A DNA stretch of 64,000 bases from Quadrisphaera sp. INWT6 (GCF_015390235.1 NZ_VUOH01000001.1:868001-932000), one strand, 5' to 3'; counted from the stretch's first letter, positions 8,398 to 17,829 are shown. Made by a program: numbers and translations. The notes: generated by a model from the sequence alone, not told the origin.

Positions 8398-9431
8398 GCC
8401 CGGACCCGGCCGGAGCTGTAGATCTCCGCGATGACGGCCTCGAGGTCGGGGTCGGTGACGTCCAGGTCGACCACCTCGTGCTCGGCGGTGACCGCGGCGA
8501 CGACGGCGGGGGTGGGCGTCTGCGCGGGGTCGAACCGGAACGCCACCACGCGGGCGGCGTCGCTCGCCCCGGTGCCGGCGCGCGCGGTGCGAGGCTCCTC
8601 GACCACCGTCGTCCCCGGGGGAGCGACCAGCGGTCCGTCGTCCTCCCGCGCCAGGGTGACCACGAGGTCGCGGTAGGGCACGTACCGCCGTCGGAGCGCC
8701 GCGAGGTCGCCGTCGTAGAGCACCTCGCCGTGGTCGATGAGCAGCACGCGGCGGCACAGGCGCTCGACGTCGACGAGGTCGTGCGTGGTGAGCACCACGG
8801 TCGTGCCGTCGACGGCGTTGGTCTCGGCGACGAACTCGCGGATGCGCGCCTTGGCGACGACGTCGAGCCCGACCGTCGGCTCGTCGAGGTACAGCAGCGG
8901 CGGGCCGTAGAGCATCGCGGCGGTGAGGTCGCCCCGCATGCGCTGCCCCAGCGACAGGCCGCGGACCGGGGTGTCGAGGAACTCGCCCAGGTCGAGCAGC
9001 TCGGTGAAGCGACCCAGGGCGCGCTCGTAGTCCGGGCGGTCGAGCCCGTAGAGCTTCGCCACGAGCTCGAAGGAGTCGCGCAGCGGCAGGTCGTGCCACA
9101 GCTGGGTGCGCTGGCCGAAGACGACGCCGATGCCGCGGGCGTTGCGGGTCCTGTCCTTCCAGGGCACCCGCCCGTCGACCTCGACGGTGCCGGAGGTGGG
9201 CACCAGCACCCCGGTGAGCATCTTGATGGTGGTCGACTTGCCGGCGCCGTTGGGGCCCAGGTAGCCGACCAGCTCGCCGCGCTCGACGGTGAAGCTGACG
9301 CCGTCGACGGCGCGGGTGGTGACGCGCTCACGGGTGACCAGCGAGCGCAGCCCCGCCAGCGGACCGGTCCTGCGGACGGGCCGGGTGAACTCCTTGACGA
9401 GCCCCTCGGCCCGGATCATCGGCTGCCCCAC
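8394..9431 (-). CDS. ABC exporter ATPase (DrrA-like)
   Basis: A 345-residue ATP-binding subunit with Walker A (GPNGAGKST), the unusual signature LSLGQRMRGD, Walker B (LLYLDEPTVGLD) and the switch TTHDL. The C-terminal 90 residues are a family-specific extension. The GTG at 9431 lies 7 nt after GGAGGT; an ATG four codons further in is an alternative. It heads the operon and presumably powers export by the two downstream permeases. Confidence 0.9.
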   Translation of the reverse strand: MGQPMIRAEGLVKEFTRPVRRTGPLAGLRSLVTRERVTTRAVDGVSFTVERGELVGYLGPNGAGKSTTIKMLTGVLVPTSGTVEVDGRVPWKDRTRNARGIGVVFGQRTQLWHDLPLRDSFELVAKLYGLDRPDYERALGRFTELLDLGEFLDTPVRGLSLGQRMRGDLTAAMLYGPPLLYLDEPTVGLDVVAKARIREFVAETNAVDGTTVVLTTHDLVDVERLCRRVLLIDHGEVLYDGDLAALRRRYVPYRDLVVTLAREDDGPLVAPPGTTVVEEPRTARAGTGASDAARVVAFRFDPAQTPTPAVVAAVTAEHEVVDLDVTDPDLEAVIAEIYSSGRVRA

Positions 9432-9453
9432 CGCACCCACCTCCAGACCCTCT

Positions 9454-9509
9454 CACCGTGATCATGGGCGTCCGTCACCCCGGGGTGGCCAACGCCCATG
9501 ATCACGGTG
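9454..9509. repeat. TGATCA palindromic element, best conserved full copy
   Basis: Two 28-nt arms (9454-9481 and 9482-9509) abut without a loop and match at 24 of 28 positions; all mismatches are one block of four. It lies after the stop of a dehydrogenase gene and before the ABC ATPase, both on the minus strand, so it could separate the two transcripts. Confidence 0.8.
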
Positions 9510-9524
9510 GGGGAGGGGGTGGGG

Positions 9525-10580
9525 TCAGGCGCGGATGACCTCGGCGACGCGGCGCTCGCGGGCCGCCTCGTACGCCGCGAGGATCGTGCCGAGCACCGCG
9601 ATGCCCTCGACCTCGGTGTGGATCGGCCGGGTGCCGGTGAGCAGGCAGTCGGCGAACGCCGCGATCTCCGCGGAGAACGTGTCGACCGACTCGAACTCCT
9701 GCGTCTTGCTCGCCCCGTCGCGCAGGTCGTAGCGCAGCGAGGTGCCGTCGGAGGTCAGCGACCCGAGCTCGCCGACCACCGAGAAGCGCTCGGTGCCCGG
9801 GGCCGCCGCGTACGCCCAGCTGGTGACCAGCTGGCCGACCACGCCGTTGTCGAACCGCACCAGCACCTGGGCGGAGTCCTCGCCCTCCATGAACTTGAGG
9901 CGGTGCGTCGACAGCATCGCCACCGCCTCGACGGGGACCCCGCCCGCGAGGTGCAGCATCAGGTAGGTGGGGTGGTAGCCGGTGTCGATGAGCTCGCCAC
10001 CACCGCTGGTGGCGGCGTGGGCGCGCCAGCCCATGTTCTCCGGGTCGAAGTCGTTGAAGAAGCTGTCGGTGGTGCGCACCTCGTAGACCCGGCCCAGCGT
10101 CCCCGACTCGATGACGGCCTTCGCCGTCGCCACGGCCGGCAGGAACAGCTGGTTGTGCGCGCACATCAGCGTCACGCCGGCCTCCTGCACCGCCGCCTGC
10201 ACGCGCTGCGCCTCCTCGGGGGTGAGGCAGAGCGGCTTCTCGCAGAGCACGTGCTTGCCCGCGCGGGCCGCCGCGACGATGGCGTCGGCGTGCAGGTGGT
10301 GCGGCAGGCAGATGTCGACGGCGTCGATCTCCGCCGAGGCGATCATCTCGGCGTAGTCGGTGAAGTGCGGGACGCCGAGCTCCTCGCCGCGGCTGCGGGC
10401 CGTCGCCTCGAAGGCGTCGGCCACGGCGGCGATGCGGATGCGGCCCGCGGCGGCCTCGTAGCCGCGGATGTGGGCAGTAGCGATGCCGCCGCCGCCGATC
10501 AGGCCGACCCTGACCGGGGCGCTGGGGAGTGACTGGCCGGTGCCCTGGGTGGTGCCCTGGGTGGTGCTCTGGGTGGTCAT
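9525..10580 (-). CDS. Gfo/Idh/MocA family dehydrogenase
   Basis: A 351-residue NAD(P)-dependent sugar or cyclitol dehydrogenase. The Rossmann motif GLIGGGGIATAHIRGY starts near residue 26. The signature HVLCEKPLCL carries the conserved EKP lysine, and GGGELIDTGYHPTYLML supplies the conserved catalytic Asp/His region. The N-terminus has a short repeat (TTQGTTQGTGQ) encoded by a 12-bp tandem repeat. GAGGAG precedes the ATG. A second member lies just upstream, suggesting sequential oxidation of a sugar brought in by the divergent ABC importer. Confidence 0.88.
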   Translation of the reverse strand: MTTQSTTQGTTQGTGQSLPSAPVRVGLIGGGGIATAHIRGYEAAAGRIRIAAVADAFEATARSRGEELGVPHFTDYAEMIASAEIDAVDICLPHHLHADAIVAAARAGKHVLCEKPLCLTPEEAQRVQAAVQEAGVTLMCAHNQLFLPAVATAKAVIESGTLGRVYEVRTTDSFFNDFDPENMGWRAHAATSGGGELIDTGYHPTYLMLHLAGGVPVEAVAMLSTHRLKFMEGEDSAQVLVRFDNGVVGQLVTSWAYAAAPGTERFSVVGELGSLTSDGTSLRYDLRDGASKTQEFESVDTFSAEIAAFADCLLTGTRPIHTEVEGIAVLGTILAAYEAARERRVAEVIRA

Positions 10581-10624
10581 GGGATGGCTCCTCGTCGAGC
10601 GGGTGGTCGAGCGGGACGTCGGGG

Positions 10625-11668
10625 TCAGTCGAGCTCGACGGCGCGCTGCTCGGCGGCGGCGCGGTTCGCCGCCACCACCAGGCGCGTGAGCTCGACGGCG
10701 CGGGCGGTGTTGTCGTCGGCGCGGGTGCCGGCGGAGATGTGGTCGACCCACTGGGCGAAGGCGCCGGGGGAGTCCTCCGGCACGGGCAGCTCCACCGGGG
10801 AGCCGCTCCCGCCGCCGTCGTCCTGCGAGTGGAACGCCGCGCCGGTGGCGGTGAGGCGCCGGGGGGTGTCGGTCCAGCTGACGGTGCCCTCGGTGCCGAA
10901 CACGTCGATGGTGAACGGGGTGGGAGAGGCGAAGCCCGCCTCGACCACGCCGATCGCCCCGCTCGGGTAGGAGGCGACGACGACGGCGTTGTCCTCGACG
11001 TCGCGACCCGTCACCGCGGTGTAGGTCGCGGTGACGCGCTCGGGGCGGGCGCCCAGCAGCAGCTGCACCAGGTAGACGGGGTGGCAGCCCAGGTCGGTGA
11101 GCGCGCCGCCGATCGACGGCGCGGGGTCGAAGAACCTGTCGGGCAGCCATCGGGTGACGGCCCCCTCGTGGGACAGCCGCACCCGGGCGTACGTGATGCA
11201 CCCCAGACGGCCGCTCTCGACGACGTCGCGCACCGCGGCGGTGTACCCCTCGTACAGCCGCGGCAGCGACACGACGACGACGGCCCCCGTGCGCTCGGCC
11301 TCGGTGAGCAGCTCCTCGCACTCGGCGACCGTGGGCGCCAGCAGCTTCTCGGTGAAGACGTGCTTGCCGGCGCGCACCGCTGCCCCGATGACCTCGCGGT
11401 GCGCCACTGTCGAGGTGGTGACGGTGACCCCGTCGACGGGGCCGACCCCCTCCGCGCCGGACTCGGACAGCAACGCGGTCAGGTCGGGCTCGAAGGGCAC
11501 GCCGAGGCGCTCGGCGGCGGCTCGGCCGCGCTCGGCGTCGTCGTCCCAGACGGCCACCAGCTCGGTGCCGGGGTGGGCGACGACGGTCTGCGCGTAGTCG
11601 TCGGCGTGGACGTGCCAGTAGCCGAGGACGGCTACGCGCAGTGATCGACTTCCAGGGGCAGAAGGCAC
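10625..11668 (-). CDS. Gfo/Idh/MocA family dehydrogenase
   Basis: A 347-residue protein starting with the dinucleotide-binding LRVAVLGYWHVHADDY, which departs from the usual GxGxxG. HVFTEKLLAPT has EKL in place of EKP, and GGALTDLGCHPVYLVQ supplies the conserved catalytic His. The start is uncertain; the GTG at 11668 is adopted. It is divergent from the carbohydrate importer and shares the regulatory interval that contains a LacI-like palindrome. The substrate is unknown; a sugar or inositol derivative is inferred from context. Confidence 0.82.
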   Translation of the reverse strand: MPSAPGSRSLRVAVLGYWHVHADDYAQTVVAHPGTELVAVWDDDAERGRAAAERLGVPFEPDLTALLSESGAEGVGPVDGVTVTTSTVAHREVIGAAVRAGKHVFTEKLLAPTVAECEELLTEAERTGAVVVVSLPRLYEGYTAAVRDVVESGRLGCITYARVRLSHEGAVTRWLPDRFFDPAPSIGGALTDLGCHPVYLVQLLLGARPERVTATYTAVTGRDVEDNAVVVASYPSGAIGVVEAGFASPTPFTIDVFGTEGTVSWTDTPRRLTATGAAFHSQDDGGGSGSPVELPVPEDSPGAFAQWVDHISAGTRADDNTARAVELTRLVVAANRAAAEQRAVELD

Positions 11669-11680
11669 GGTGCGGATCCG

Positions 11681-11750
11681 TTTCACCGGTGAAATGCGGA
11701 CGCACCCACCCAAACACGACCGCGACGGGTTCTTCAAGTGGATGGAAGAA
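11681..11750. promoter_or_regulatory. Divergent operator region of the carbohydrate locus
   Basis: TTTCACCGGTGAAA (11681-11694) is a perfect 14-bp palindrome centred on CG, the form of LacI-family operators. A second inverted repeat, TTCTTC then GAAGAA with 9 bp between (11730-11750), lies closer to the importer genes. Both sit between the dehydrogenase and permease starts, so one repressor could control both operons. No LacI-type gene lies nearby. Confidence 0.55.
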
Positions 11751-11828
11751 AGGGTTACGGTCGACGCAGAGTGAGGGGTCCAGCAGCGGCTCCTCGCCCC
11801 CGGTACGACGACGTACAGGAGGATCGAG

Positions 11829-12896
11829 ATGGTCGACTCGATCGCGCCCAGGGCGGCCACCGCCGCCAGCGGCGCTGCGACCGCAGCACGCCCCACCCCG
11901 CCCGGCTCCACCGCACCGCCCGGTGCCGCACCCGGCACACCACCCGGGGCCTCGTCCGGCACCTCACAGGCACCCCCACCGCGCCGACGACGGCCCGGCG
12001 GCACCACCCTGCGCGAGCGCCGAGCGCTGAGGCTCGGCCTGCTGTTCATCTCGCCGTGGATCGTCGGCGTCATCGCCTTCGTGCTCTACCCGCTGGCCTA
12101 CTCCGCCGTCATCAGCCTGACCCGGTACTCGGGCATGACGACGCCCGTGTGGGTGGGCCTCGACAACTACACGACGGCGTTCCGCGACCCGCTCGTCGCG
12201 ACCAGCGTCGGCAACACGCTCTACTACGTGCTCCTCGCGGTGCCGATCGGCCTCGTGGTGGCGATCGTGCTGGCGCTGGCCATGAACCGCGACGTCAAGG
12301 AGGTCGCCTGGTACCGCACCGCGCTGTACATCCCCTCACTGGTGCCGGCGTTCGCGATGTCCTTCATCTTCGTGGTGTTCGTGAACCCGCAGTTCGGCGT
12401 CTTCAACCAGCTCCTGGGCCTGTTCGGCGGCGAGTCCACCAACCTCCTCGGGGGGCCGACCAGCGCCAAGACCGTCATCGTGCTGATGGCGCAGCTCGCC
12501 GCCGGCAACGCCGCCCTCATCTTCCTGGCGGGGCTGCGCAACATCCCCGAGACGCTCTACGAGGCGGCGCGCATCGACGGCGCCGGCAAGGTCCGGCAGT
12601 TCTTCTCCATCACGCTGCCGCTCCTGAGCCCGGTGATCCTCTTCAACCTCATCACCGGCATCTCCTCCGGCCTCCAGGTCTTCACCGAGGCGTACGTGCT
12701 CACCAACGGCGTCGGCGGCCCGGACAACGGAACGCTCTTCTACATGCTCTACCTGTACAAGAACGCCTTCAGCTACGCCTCGCTCGGCTACGCCTCCGCG
12801 CTCGCGGTGCTGCTGTTCGCCGCCGGGATGGCGCTCGCGGGCCTCGTCTACTGGCTCTCGCGCCGGTTCGTGAACTACGACGTGGCCGCGGGCTGA
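11829..12896 (+). CDS. Carbohydrate ABC importer permease (MalF type)
   Basis: A 355-residue permease. The first 60 residues are Ala/Pro-rich and cytoplasmic. Six membrane helices follow, with the EAA loop EAARIDGAGKVRQFFSITLP near residue 245 that docks on the ATPase. AGGAGG lies 6 nt before the ATG. It is the first gene of a three-gene importer operon. The ATPase (MsmK/MalK type) is not encoded here and is probably shared, as is common in actinomycetes. Confidence 0.92.
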   Translation: MVDSIAPRAATAASGAATAARPTPPGSTAPPGAAPGTPPGASSGTSQAPPPRRRRPGGTTLRERRALRLGLLFISPWIVGVIAFVLYPLAYSAVISLTRYSGMTTPVWVGLDNYTTAFRDPLVATSVGNTLYYVLLAVPIGLVVAIVLALAMNRDVKEVAWYRTALYIPSLVPAFAMSFIFVVFVNPQFGVFNQLLGLFGGESTNLLGGPTSAKTVIVLMAQLAAGNAALIFLAGLRNIPETLYEAARIDGAGKVRQFFSITLPLLSPVILFNLITGISSGLQVFTEAYVLTNGVGGPDNGTLFYMLYLYKNAFSYASLGYASALAVLLFAAGMALAGLVYWLSRRFVNYDVAAG

Positions 12897-12906
12897 GGGG
12901 GGCGAC

Positions 12907-13833
12907 ATGGCACTCACCACACCGTCCGCCCGCCCGGCACCGGACCCGGCGACCCCGGCGACCCCGCCGTCGTCGTCGAGGCGCCACCGCAGCGCCGACG
13001 GGACCCGCCGCTCGTGGACCTCGTCGGTCCTGGCGCGCGTCGTCCTCATCGGGCTCAGCCTGCTGTTCCTGCTGCCGCTGTACTGGATGGTCGCCTCGGC
13101 GCTGAAGTCCGGCCAGGAGCTGGCGCAGTACCCGCCCACGTGGTTCCCGACGGAGCTGAACTGGGTCAACTTCCGCGACGCGGTGGACGCGATGCCGTTC
13201 TGGCAGTTCTTCCGCAACACCGTCGTCATCACCGTGCTGGCCACGGCCTTCGCCGTCGTCTCCAACTTCGTGGTGGCGTACGGCTTCGCCTGCCTCGACT
13301 GGCCGGGCCGCGACAAGGTCTTCTACGTCGTGCTGGCCACGCTGTTCCTGCCGTTCCCGATCACGCTGATCCCGATGTTCGACCTGTGGGCCAACCTCGG
13401 GGCGGTCAACACCTTCGTGCCGCTGGTGGTGCCCAACCTCTTCGCGAGCGCGTTCTTCACGTTCCTGCTGCGGCAGTTCCTGCTCCAGGTGCCCAAGGAC
13501 ATGCTCGACGCCGCCCGGCTCGACGGCGCGAGCGAGTGGCGCATCGCGTGGAAGCTCGTCTTCCCGACGGCGCTGCCCGCGGTCACCGCCGTCGCCATCT
13601 TCGCTGCCGTCGGCTCGTGGAACGACTTCCTCGGCCCGCTCATCTACCTGCAGGACCAGGAGGTGCAGACCCTCTCCATCGGGCTGCAGGCGTTCCGCCA
13701 GACCAACCAACAGGACATCCAGTTCAACCAGCTGATGGCGGCGTCGTTCCTCGTGATCCTGCCGCTCGTCGTCCTGTTCTTCGTGTTCCAGCGGTACTTC
13801 ATCCGCGGCATCACCCTGGGGGGCTTCAAGTGA
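12907..13833 (+). CDS. Carbohydrate ABC importer permease (MalG type)
   Basis: A 308-residue partner permease with six helices and the EAA loop DAARLDGASEWRIAWKLVFP near residue 199. It begins 10 bp after the MalF-type gene with GGGG upstream, and its stop overlaps the start of the binding-protein gene by 4 nt. The family transports oligosaccharides, sugar alcohols or glycerol phosphates; the substrate cannot be read from sequence. Confidence 0.92.
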   Translation: MALTTPSARPAPDPATPATPPSSSRRHRSADGTRRSWTSSVLARVVLIGLSLLFLLPLYWMVASALKSGQELAQYPPTWFPTELNWVNFRDAVDAMPFWQFFRNTVVITVLATAFAVVSNFVVAYGFACLDWPGRDKVFYVVLATLFLPFPITLIPMFDLWANLGAVNTFVPLVVPNLFASAFFTFLLRQFLLQVPKDMLDAARLDGASEWRIAWKLVFPTALPAVTAVAIFAAVGSWNDFLGPLIYLQDQEVQTLSIGLQAFRQTNQQDIQFNQLMAASFLVILPLVVLFFVFQRYFIRGITLGGFK

Positions 13834-15221
13834 GCGCGACGACGGCGGGCCTGAGCAGGCGGACCTTCCTGGCGGCGCTGGCGGCAGCCGGCGGCACGGG
13901 AGCGCTCGCTGGGTGCGGCGGTGGCCCGGCCTCCGCCCCGGGGACCATCAGGTACTGGGGCATCGCGGGGGAGTTCGCCTCCACCGAGGCCGAGATGCTG
14001 GCGGCCTTCGCCGCGACCGACGCCGGCCGGGACGTGACGATCAGCAAGAGCACCGTCCCGTCCAACGGCACCGGCGACGCCACCAGCGTCATCACCGCCG
14101 TGCGGGGCGGGACGGCGCCCGACGTCTGGTACATGGACAGGTTCAGCGCCGCCCAGTACGCGGCGCTCGGGCTGCTCGAGCCCATCGACGACATGATCAC
14201 GCGCTCCGGCGGTGACGTCGACGAGGTGCGCTCGCGGTACGTGAAGTTCGCCGTGGACGAGCTCACGTACGACGGGCAGCTCTACGGCGTGCCGACGGAG
14301 TGCGACACCCGCGGGCTCTACTTCAACAAGGGGCTCCTGCGCGACAACGGCGTCGACCCCGACGAGCTCGACCCGTCCAACGGGCCGCCGACGCTGCAGC
14401 GCATCCTCGAGATCGGCGACCAGGTCACGAAGAAGAACGCCCGCGGCGACTACACGCAGATGGGCCTGATCCCGTGGGACGCCGAGGGGTGGGGCATCAC
14501 CTGGGCCATGGGCTGGGGAGCTCGGTTCTTCGACGACGCGAGCTGCTCCGTCGACCTCGTGTCGGAGCCGACGCTCAAGGCCTACGAGTTCCTCTACGAC
14601 GAGGCGCGCCGCCTGGACTTCCCGCGGGTCGACGCGTTCAAGGCGACCTACGAGCCGCCCAACCACCCGCCGGCGCAGACGTCCTTCTACGGCGGGCAGC
14701 AGGGCTTCATCATCTCGACCAACACCTACCAGCAGTCGATGCGCAAGTACGTGCCCGACCTCGAGTTCGGGGCCACCTACCTGCCGCTGCCGGAGGCGGG
14801 GTCGAAGCCCTACACGTGGTCGGGCGGGTTCGCGCTGGTGTGCCCGAAGGGCTCCTCCCTGTCGCGGGAGGTGTGGGACTTCATGTCGTTCTACACCAGC
14901 GTGGAGTCGCAGTCGATCTACGTGCCGCAGACCTTCACGCAGCCCACCAACCTCGAGCTGGTGCGGTCGCGGAGCCTGCCGGTGCTGCAGCAGGAGCTGG
15001 CGTTCTTCGTCTCGCAGCAGGAGTTCACGCAGTCGCGGCCCCCCATCCCGGTGGGCCAGCTGTGGTGGGACTCGATGTCCGCGGCGCAGGAGAACGTCAA
15101 GCTCGGCTCCCGCGACGCCCGCGCGGCGCTCGAGGCGGCGCAGCAGAGGGTGGCGCCGCAGATGGACCTCTACTGCCCGTTCACGATGCCCGCCGGCTAC
15201 GGCCAGCCCACCGCCACCTGA
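13830..15221 (+). CDS. Extracellular solute-binding lipoprotein of the carbohydrate importer
   Basis: A 463-residue family-1 solute-binding protein. The N-terminus combines a twin-arginine-like SRRTFLAAL with the lipobox LAGC (cysteine near residue 30), so it is probably exported folded and lipid-anchored. [11 protein letters not shown] begins the mature domain. The GTG start overlaps the upstream stop. Unlike many operons, the binding protein is last. The TGATCA palindrome after its stop may end the transcript. Confidence 0.9.
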   Translation: MSATTAGLSRRTFLAALAAAGGTGALAGCGGGPASAPGTIRYWGIAGEFASTEAEMLAAFAATDAGRDVTISKSTVPSNGTGDATSVITAVRGGTAPDVWYMDRFSAAQYAALGLLEPIDDMITRSGGDVDEVRSRYVKFAVDELTYDGQLYGVPTECDTRGLYFNKGLLRDNGVDPDELDPSNGPPTLQRILEIGDQVTKKNARGDYTQMGLIPWDAEGWGITWAMGWGARFFDDASCSVDLVSEPTLKAYEFLYDEARRLDFPRVDAFKATYEPPNHPPAQTSFYGGQQGFIISTNTYQQSMRKYVPDLEFGATYLPLPEAGSKPYTWSGGFALVCPKGSSLSREVWDFMSFYTSVESQSIYVPQTFTQPTNLELVRSRSLPVLQQELAFFVSQQEFTQSRPPIPVGQLWWDSMSAAQENVKLGSRDARAALEAAQQRVAPQMDLYCPFTMPAGYGQPTAT

Positions 15222-15228
15222 CCCGCAC

Positions 15229-15288
15229 CGTGATCATGGGCGTCCGCCACCCTGCGGCTCCGTGAGGTGGCGGACGCCCATGATCACG
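15229..15288. repeat. TGATCA palindromic element, perfect 23-bp stem
   Basis: Arms at 15229-15251 and 15266-15288 are perfectly complementary over 23 nt with a 14-nt loop. It lies just after the binding-protein stop and ends before the -10 element of the next gene, so it is well placed as a terminator. Confidence 0.8.
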
Positions 15289-15302
15289 AGGGGTGGGGGT
15301 CG

Positions 15303-15308
15303 TACTCT
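15303..15308 (+). promoter_or_regulatory. -10 element TACTCT of a leaderless gene
   Basis: TACTCT ends 7 nt before the GTG at 15316, without a ribosome binding site. Confidence 0.55.
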
Positions 15309-15315
15309 CCGGCAC

Positions 15316-15996
15316 GTGAGCCCGAAGCCCGTGGTGAACCACTCCTACACCGAGACGCTCGTCAGGCCCAGGCGGAGGGCGTCGCGCCGGCTCGCCACCA
15401 CCCTCGTGGCGGGGGCGGTCGTCGCCGGGCTCGCGGTCCTCGCCGGCGCCGGAGCCGCGGCCTTCGCCGCCGGGTGGCTGGTGGTGGCCGCCGTCGTCCT
15501 GCTGCGCGACCTGCGCCTCATCAGGGCTCTCGACGCCGCGGCCACCGCCGCCCACGCCACCCGCGACGACCCGTCGCGCCCGGCCAGCCGCTCGGCGCTG
15601 CTGCTCGCCTGCCTCGCGAGCCTGGTCGGGGTGGCGGGGCTGCTCGTGCAGGCCAGCAGCGCCAAGGGCCTGGAGCAGGACGTGCTCGCCGGCCTGGGCC
15701 TGCTCACCGTCGCGGCGTCGTGGCTGGTGGTGCACACGACGTCGTGCCTGCACTACGCGTGGCTCTACTACGACGGCGAGCCGGGCGGCATCCAGTTCGA
15801 GGGCGGGCCGCCGTGCTACCTCGACTTCGCCTACGTCGCCTTCTCCGTCGGCATGACCTACCAGGTCTCCGACACGGCGCTGGCGTCGACGGCGATGCGG
15901 GGCGCGGCCCTGCGGCACGCGCTGCTGTCGTTCGTGCTGGGCGCGGTGGTGCTGGGCGCGACCATCAACCTGCTGGCGGGCCTGGGCTCACCCTGA
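15316..15996 (+). CDS. DUF1345 membrane protein
   Basis: A 226-residue protein with about five hydrophobic helices and the family signature [20 protein letters not shown] near residues 173-192. DUF1345 proteins have no established function. The start is set by the leaderless promoter. It converges on the anti-sigma-like ATPase gene. Confidence 0.85.
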   Translation: MSPKPVVNHSYTETLVRPRRRASRRLATTLVAGAVVAGLAVLAGAGAAAFAAGWLVVAAVVLLRDLRLIRALDAAATAAHATRDDPSRPASRSALLLACLASLVGVAGLLVQASSAKGLEQDVLAGLGLLTVAASWLVVHTTSCLHYAWLYYDGEPGGIQFEGGPPCYLDFAYVAFSVGMTYQVSDTALASTAMRGAALRHALLSFVLGAVVLGATINLLAGLGSP

Positions 15997-16025
15997 CGCG
16001 CCCCCCCCGGTGGGGTCGGGTCGGC

Positions 16026-16532
16026 TCAGGGCAGCTCGTCGAGGACGAGCGAGGCCCAGACGCCCTTGCCGGCACCCCCGCGCGGCCCTCCGCTGCGGAC
16101 GCCCCAGTGCACCGTCAGGCCCTCCACCAGCTGCATGCCGCGGCCGCTCTCGGAGTGCCACGGCACCTCGGCGCCGGTGGGGCGGGGCTCGTCGTCGCTG
16201 GCGTCGTGCACGCCGATGGTGACCATGTCGGCGTTGCACAGCAGGGTCAGGACGACGGGCGGGCGGCCGTGCTCCACGGCGTTCGTCACGAGCTCGCTGA
16301 CGATGAGCTGGACGGCGTCCAGCGCTCCGGTGGCGTGCACGGGGCACAGGTGGTTGCGCACGAACCGGCGCGCGGCACCGGCGGCCGACGGCGCGTGGTG
16401 CAGCGTGGTGCGCGCGACGTCGCGGTGCTCCAGCACCCGCTCGTCGGTCGCGTCGGCGGGTGCGGCGGAGGACCCGGCGACGTCCTCGTCGGCGGGCCTG
16501 CCCGTTCCGGGCTCGTGGGTCTCAGCAGTCAC
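16026..16532 (-). CDS. RsbW-like ATP-binding regulatory protein (HATPase)
   Basis: A 168-residue single-domain GHKL ATPase of the anti-sigma/SpoIIAB class. The N box is VSELVTNAVEHG and the G1/G2 region is ESGRGMQLVEGL. Family members bind and phosphorylate anti-anti-sigma factors or regulate SigB-like factors, but the partner is not encoded next to it. The first 35 residues are a disordered acidic extension. It is divergent from a PfpI-like gene across a 20-bp palindrome. Confidence 0.85.
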   Translation of the reverse strand: MTAETHEPGTGRPADEDVAGSSAAPADATDERVLEHRDVARTTLHHAPSAAGAARRFVRNHLCPVHATGALDAVQLIVSELVTNAVEHGRPPVVLTLLCNADMVTIGVHDASDDEPRPTGAEVPWHSESGRGMQLVEGLTVHWGVRSGGPRGGAGKGVWASLVLDELP

Positions 16533-16580
16533 AGCGGCCCCACTGTCGCACGGCGTCCTGACAGCCGCCGCCCCAGCGCC

Positions 16581-16600
16581 CGCACGGGTGCACCCGTGCG
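16581..16600. promoter_or_regulatory. 20-bp perfect palindrome between divergent genes
   Basis: CGCACGGGTGCACCCGTGCG is a perfect palindrome located midway between the starts of the RsbW-like and PfpI-like genes. A dimeric repressor site for both promoters is the natural reading. The regulator is unknown. Confidence 0.5.
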
Positions 16601-16641
16601 AGGTGCTGCCGCCGCGGCCGTCCGGCGGCCAGGATGACGGG

Positions 16642-17244
16642 GTGGTGCGACGGGTGGGTCTGCTGCTGTTCGACGAGGTCGAGGTGCTCGACGCCTGCGG
16701 GCCGTTCGAGGTGCTCTCGGTGGCGAACCGGGTGGCCGGGCGCGCCGGCGCCCCGGCGCCCTTCGAGGTGGTGCTGGTGGCCGCGGGCGACGACGCCTCG
16801 GGCGTGCGCGCCCGCGGCGGGCTCCGCCTCGGCGCCGACGTCCACGTGTCGGGCGCCCCCGACTGCGACGTGGTGCTCGTGCCCGGGGGAGTGGTCGACG
16901 CCGTCGCCGCCGACGCCGCGGTGCTCGCCTGGCTGCGCCGGTGCCGCCCGGGCGCCGAGGTGGTCGCGTCGGTGTGCACGGGAGCCTTCGTGCTCGCCGC
17001 CGCCGGGCTCCTCGACGAGCGGCCCGTCACCACCCACTGGGAGGACCTCGACGAGCTGCGCGCCGCCCACCCGGCGCTGGACGTGGTCGACGGCGTGCGC
17101 TTCGTCGACCACGGCGACCTCGCGACGAGCGCGGGCATCAGCGCCGGCCTCGACCTCGCCCTGCACCTGGTGGCCCGGCTCGCGGGCGACGACCTCGCCG
17201 TCGCCACGGCCCGGCAGATGGACTACGCCTGGGACGGTTCCTGA
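16642..17244 (+). CDS. DJ-1/PfpI family protein
   Basis: A 200-residue alpha/beta protein of the class-I glutamine amidotransferase-like superfamily. VGLLLFDEVEVLDACGPFEV starts the fold and VASVCTGAFVLAAAGLL contains the nucleophile-elbow cysteine (near residue 114). RPVTTHWEDLDEL resembles the N-terminal domain of GlxA-type regulators, but there is no AraC DNA-binding domain. The catalytic role is unknown; isonitrile hydratase-like or amidase activity is possible. Confidence 0.85.
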   Translation: MVRRVGLLLFDEVEVLDACGPFEVLSVANRVAGRAGAPAPFEVVLVAAGDDASGVRARGGLRLGADVHVSGAPDCDVVLVPGGVVDAVAADAAVLAWLRRCRPGAEVVASVCTGAFVLAAAGLLDERPVTTHWEDLDELRAAHPALDVVDGVRFVDHGDLATSAGISAGLDLALHLVARLAGDDLAVATARQMDYAWDGS

Positions 17245-17475
17245 CCCCGGCCGACGGGCCGCGGCGGAGGCGGTGGGTCGCCAGCGCTGCGACGGCGGTC
17301 AGGACGAGCAGGAGCAGCGCCGCTGTGGGTGACCCGGATGAGCACGTCGTCCACCCGACGGACAGGGGCGGGTGCCGGACCCGCCGATCGGGTACCCCTG
17401 GCCCGAACGATCAAGGACCAGCCGCCGGTGACGATCGAGAGGTCGAGGCACCACGCTGACGACGACGGAGGAAGC

Positions 17476-17814
17476 ATGAGCATCGCGATCGGGTCCGGCG
17501 GCTCCCAGGGCGCGACCGTCGCCGGAGCCGGCGGCGGGTCGAGCGCCGAGCGCGCCTACCGCCAGGCCGTGAAGCAGATGGCGCAGGCGCAGCAGCAGCT
17601 GGCCGAGCACGCCCTGGAACACGCCGACGAGGACACGCTGAAGATGGACCAGCAGGCCGTCGACATGGCCGCGGCGGCCCTCTCCCAGGCGATGACGGCG
17701 ATGGCGAAGGAGCAGCAGGAGGCTGCGGACGCGAAGGCCGAGCCGCCCGTCGCGCCCGGCGCCAGGCCCGTTGCGCTCGGGGCGGCCCCGACGGCCGTGG
17801 ACGCCTACGCCTGA
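17476..17814 (+). CDS. Small coiled-coil hypothetical protein
   Basis: A 112-residue protein. A Gly/Ser-rich start is followed by a long amphipathic helix, AYRQAVKQMAQAQQQLAEHA onward, rich in Gln, Ala and Met, with two runs separated by an acidic stretch. An Ala/Pro tail closes it. GGAGGA lies 5 nt before the ATG and decides the start. The helix resembles WXG100-like or structural coiled coils, but no WxG motif is present and I name no family. Confidence 0.7.
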   Translation: MSIAIGSGGSQGATVAGAGGGSSAERAYRQAVKQMAQAQQQLAEHALEHADEDTLKMDQQAVDMAAAALSQAMTAMAKEQQEAADAKAEPPVAPGARPVALGAAPTAVDAYA

Positions 17815-17829
17815 GGGCTCGCGCCCGCC

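Noticed and set aside
14190..14199. Further copy of the TGATCA element
   Set aside because: ATGATCACG lies inside the solute-binding protein gene (codons for Asp-Met-Ile-Thr) without the GGGCG or CCACC arms; coincidence.
16642..17244. GlxA-type AraC regulator
   Set aside because: The protein ends after the PfpI-like domain and no AraC helix-turn-helix follows in any frame.
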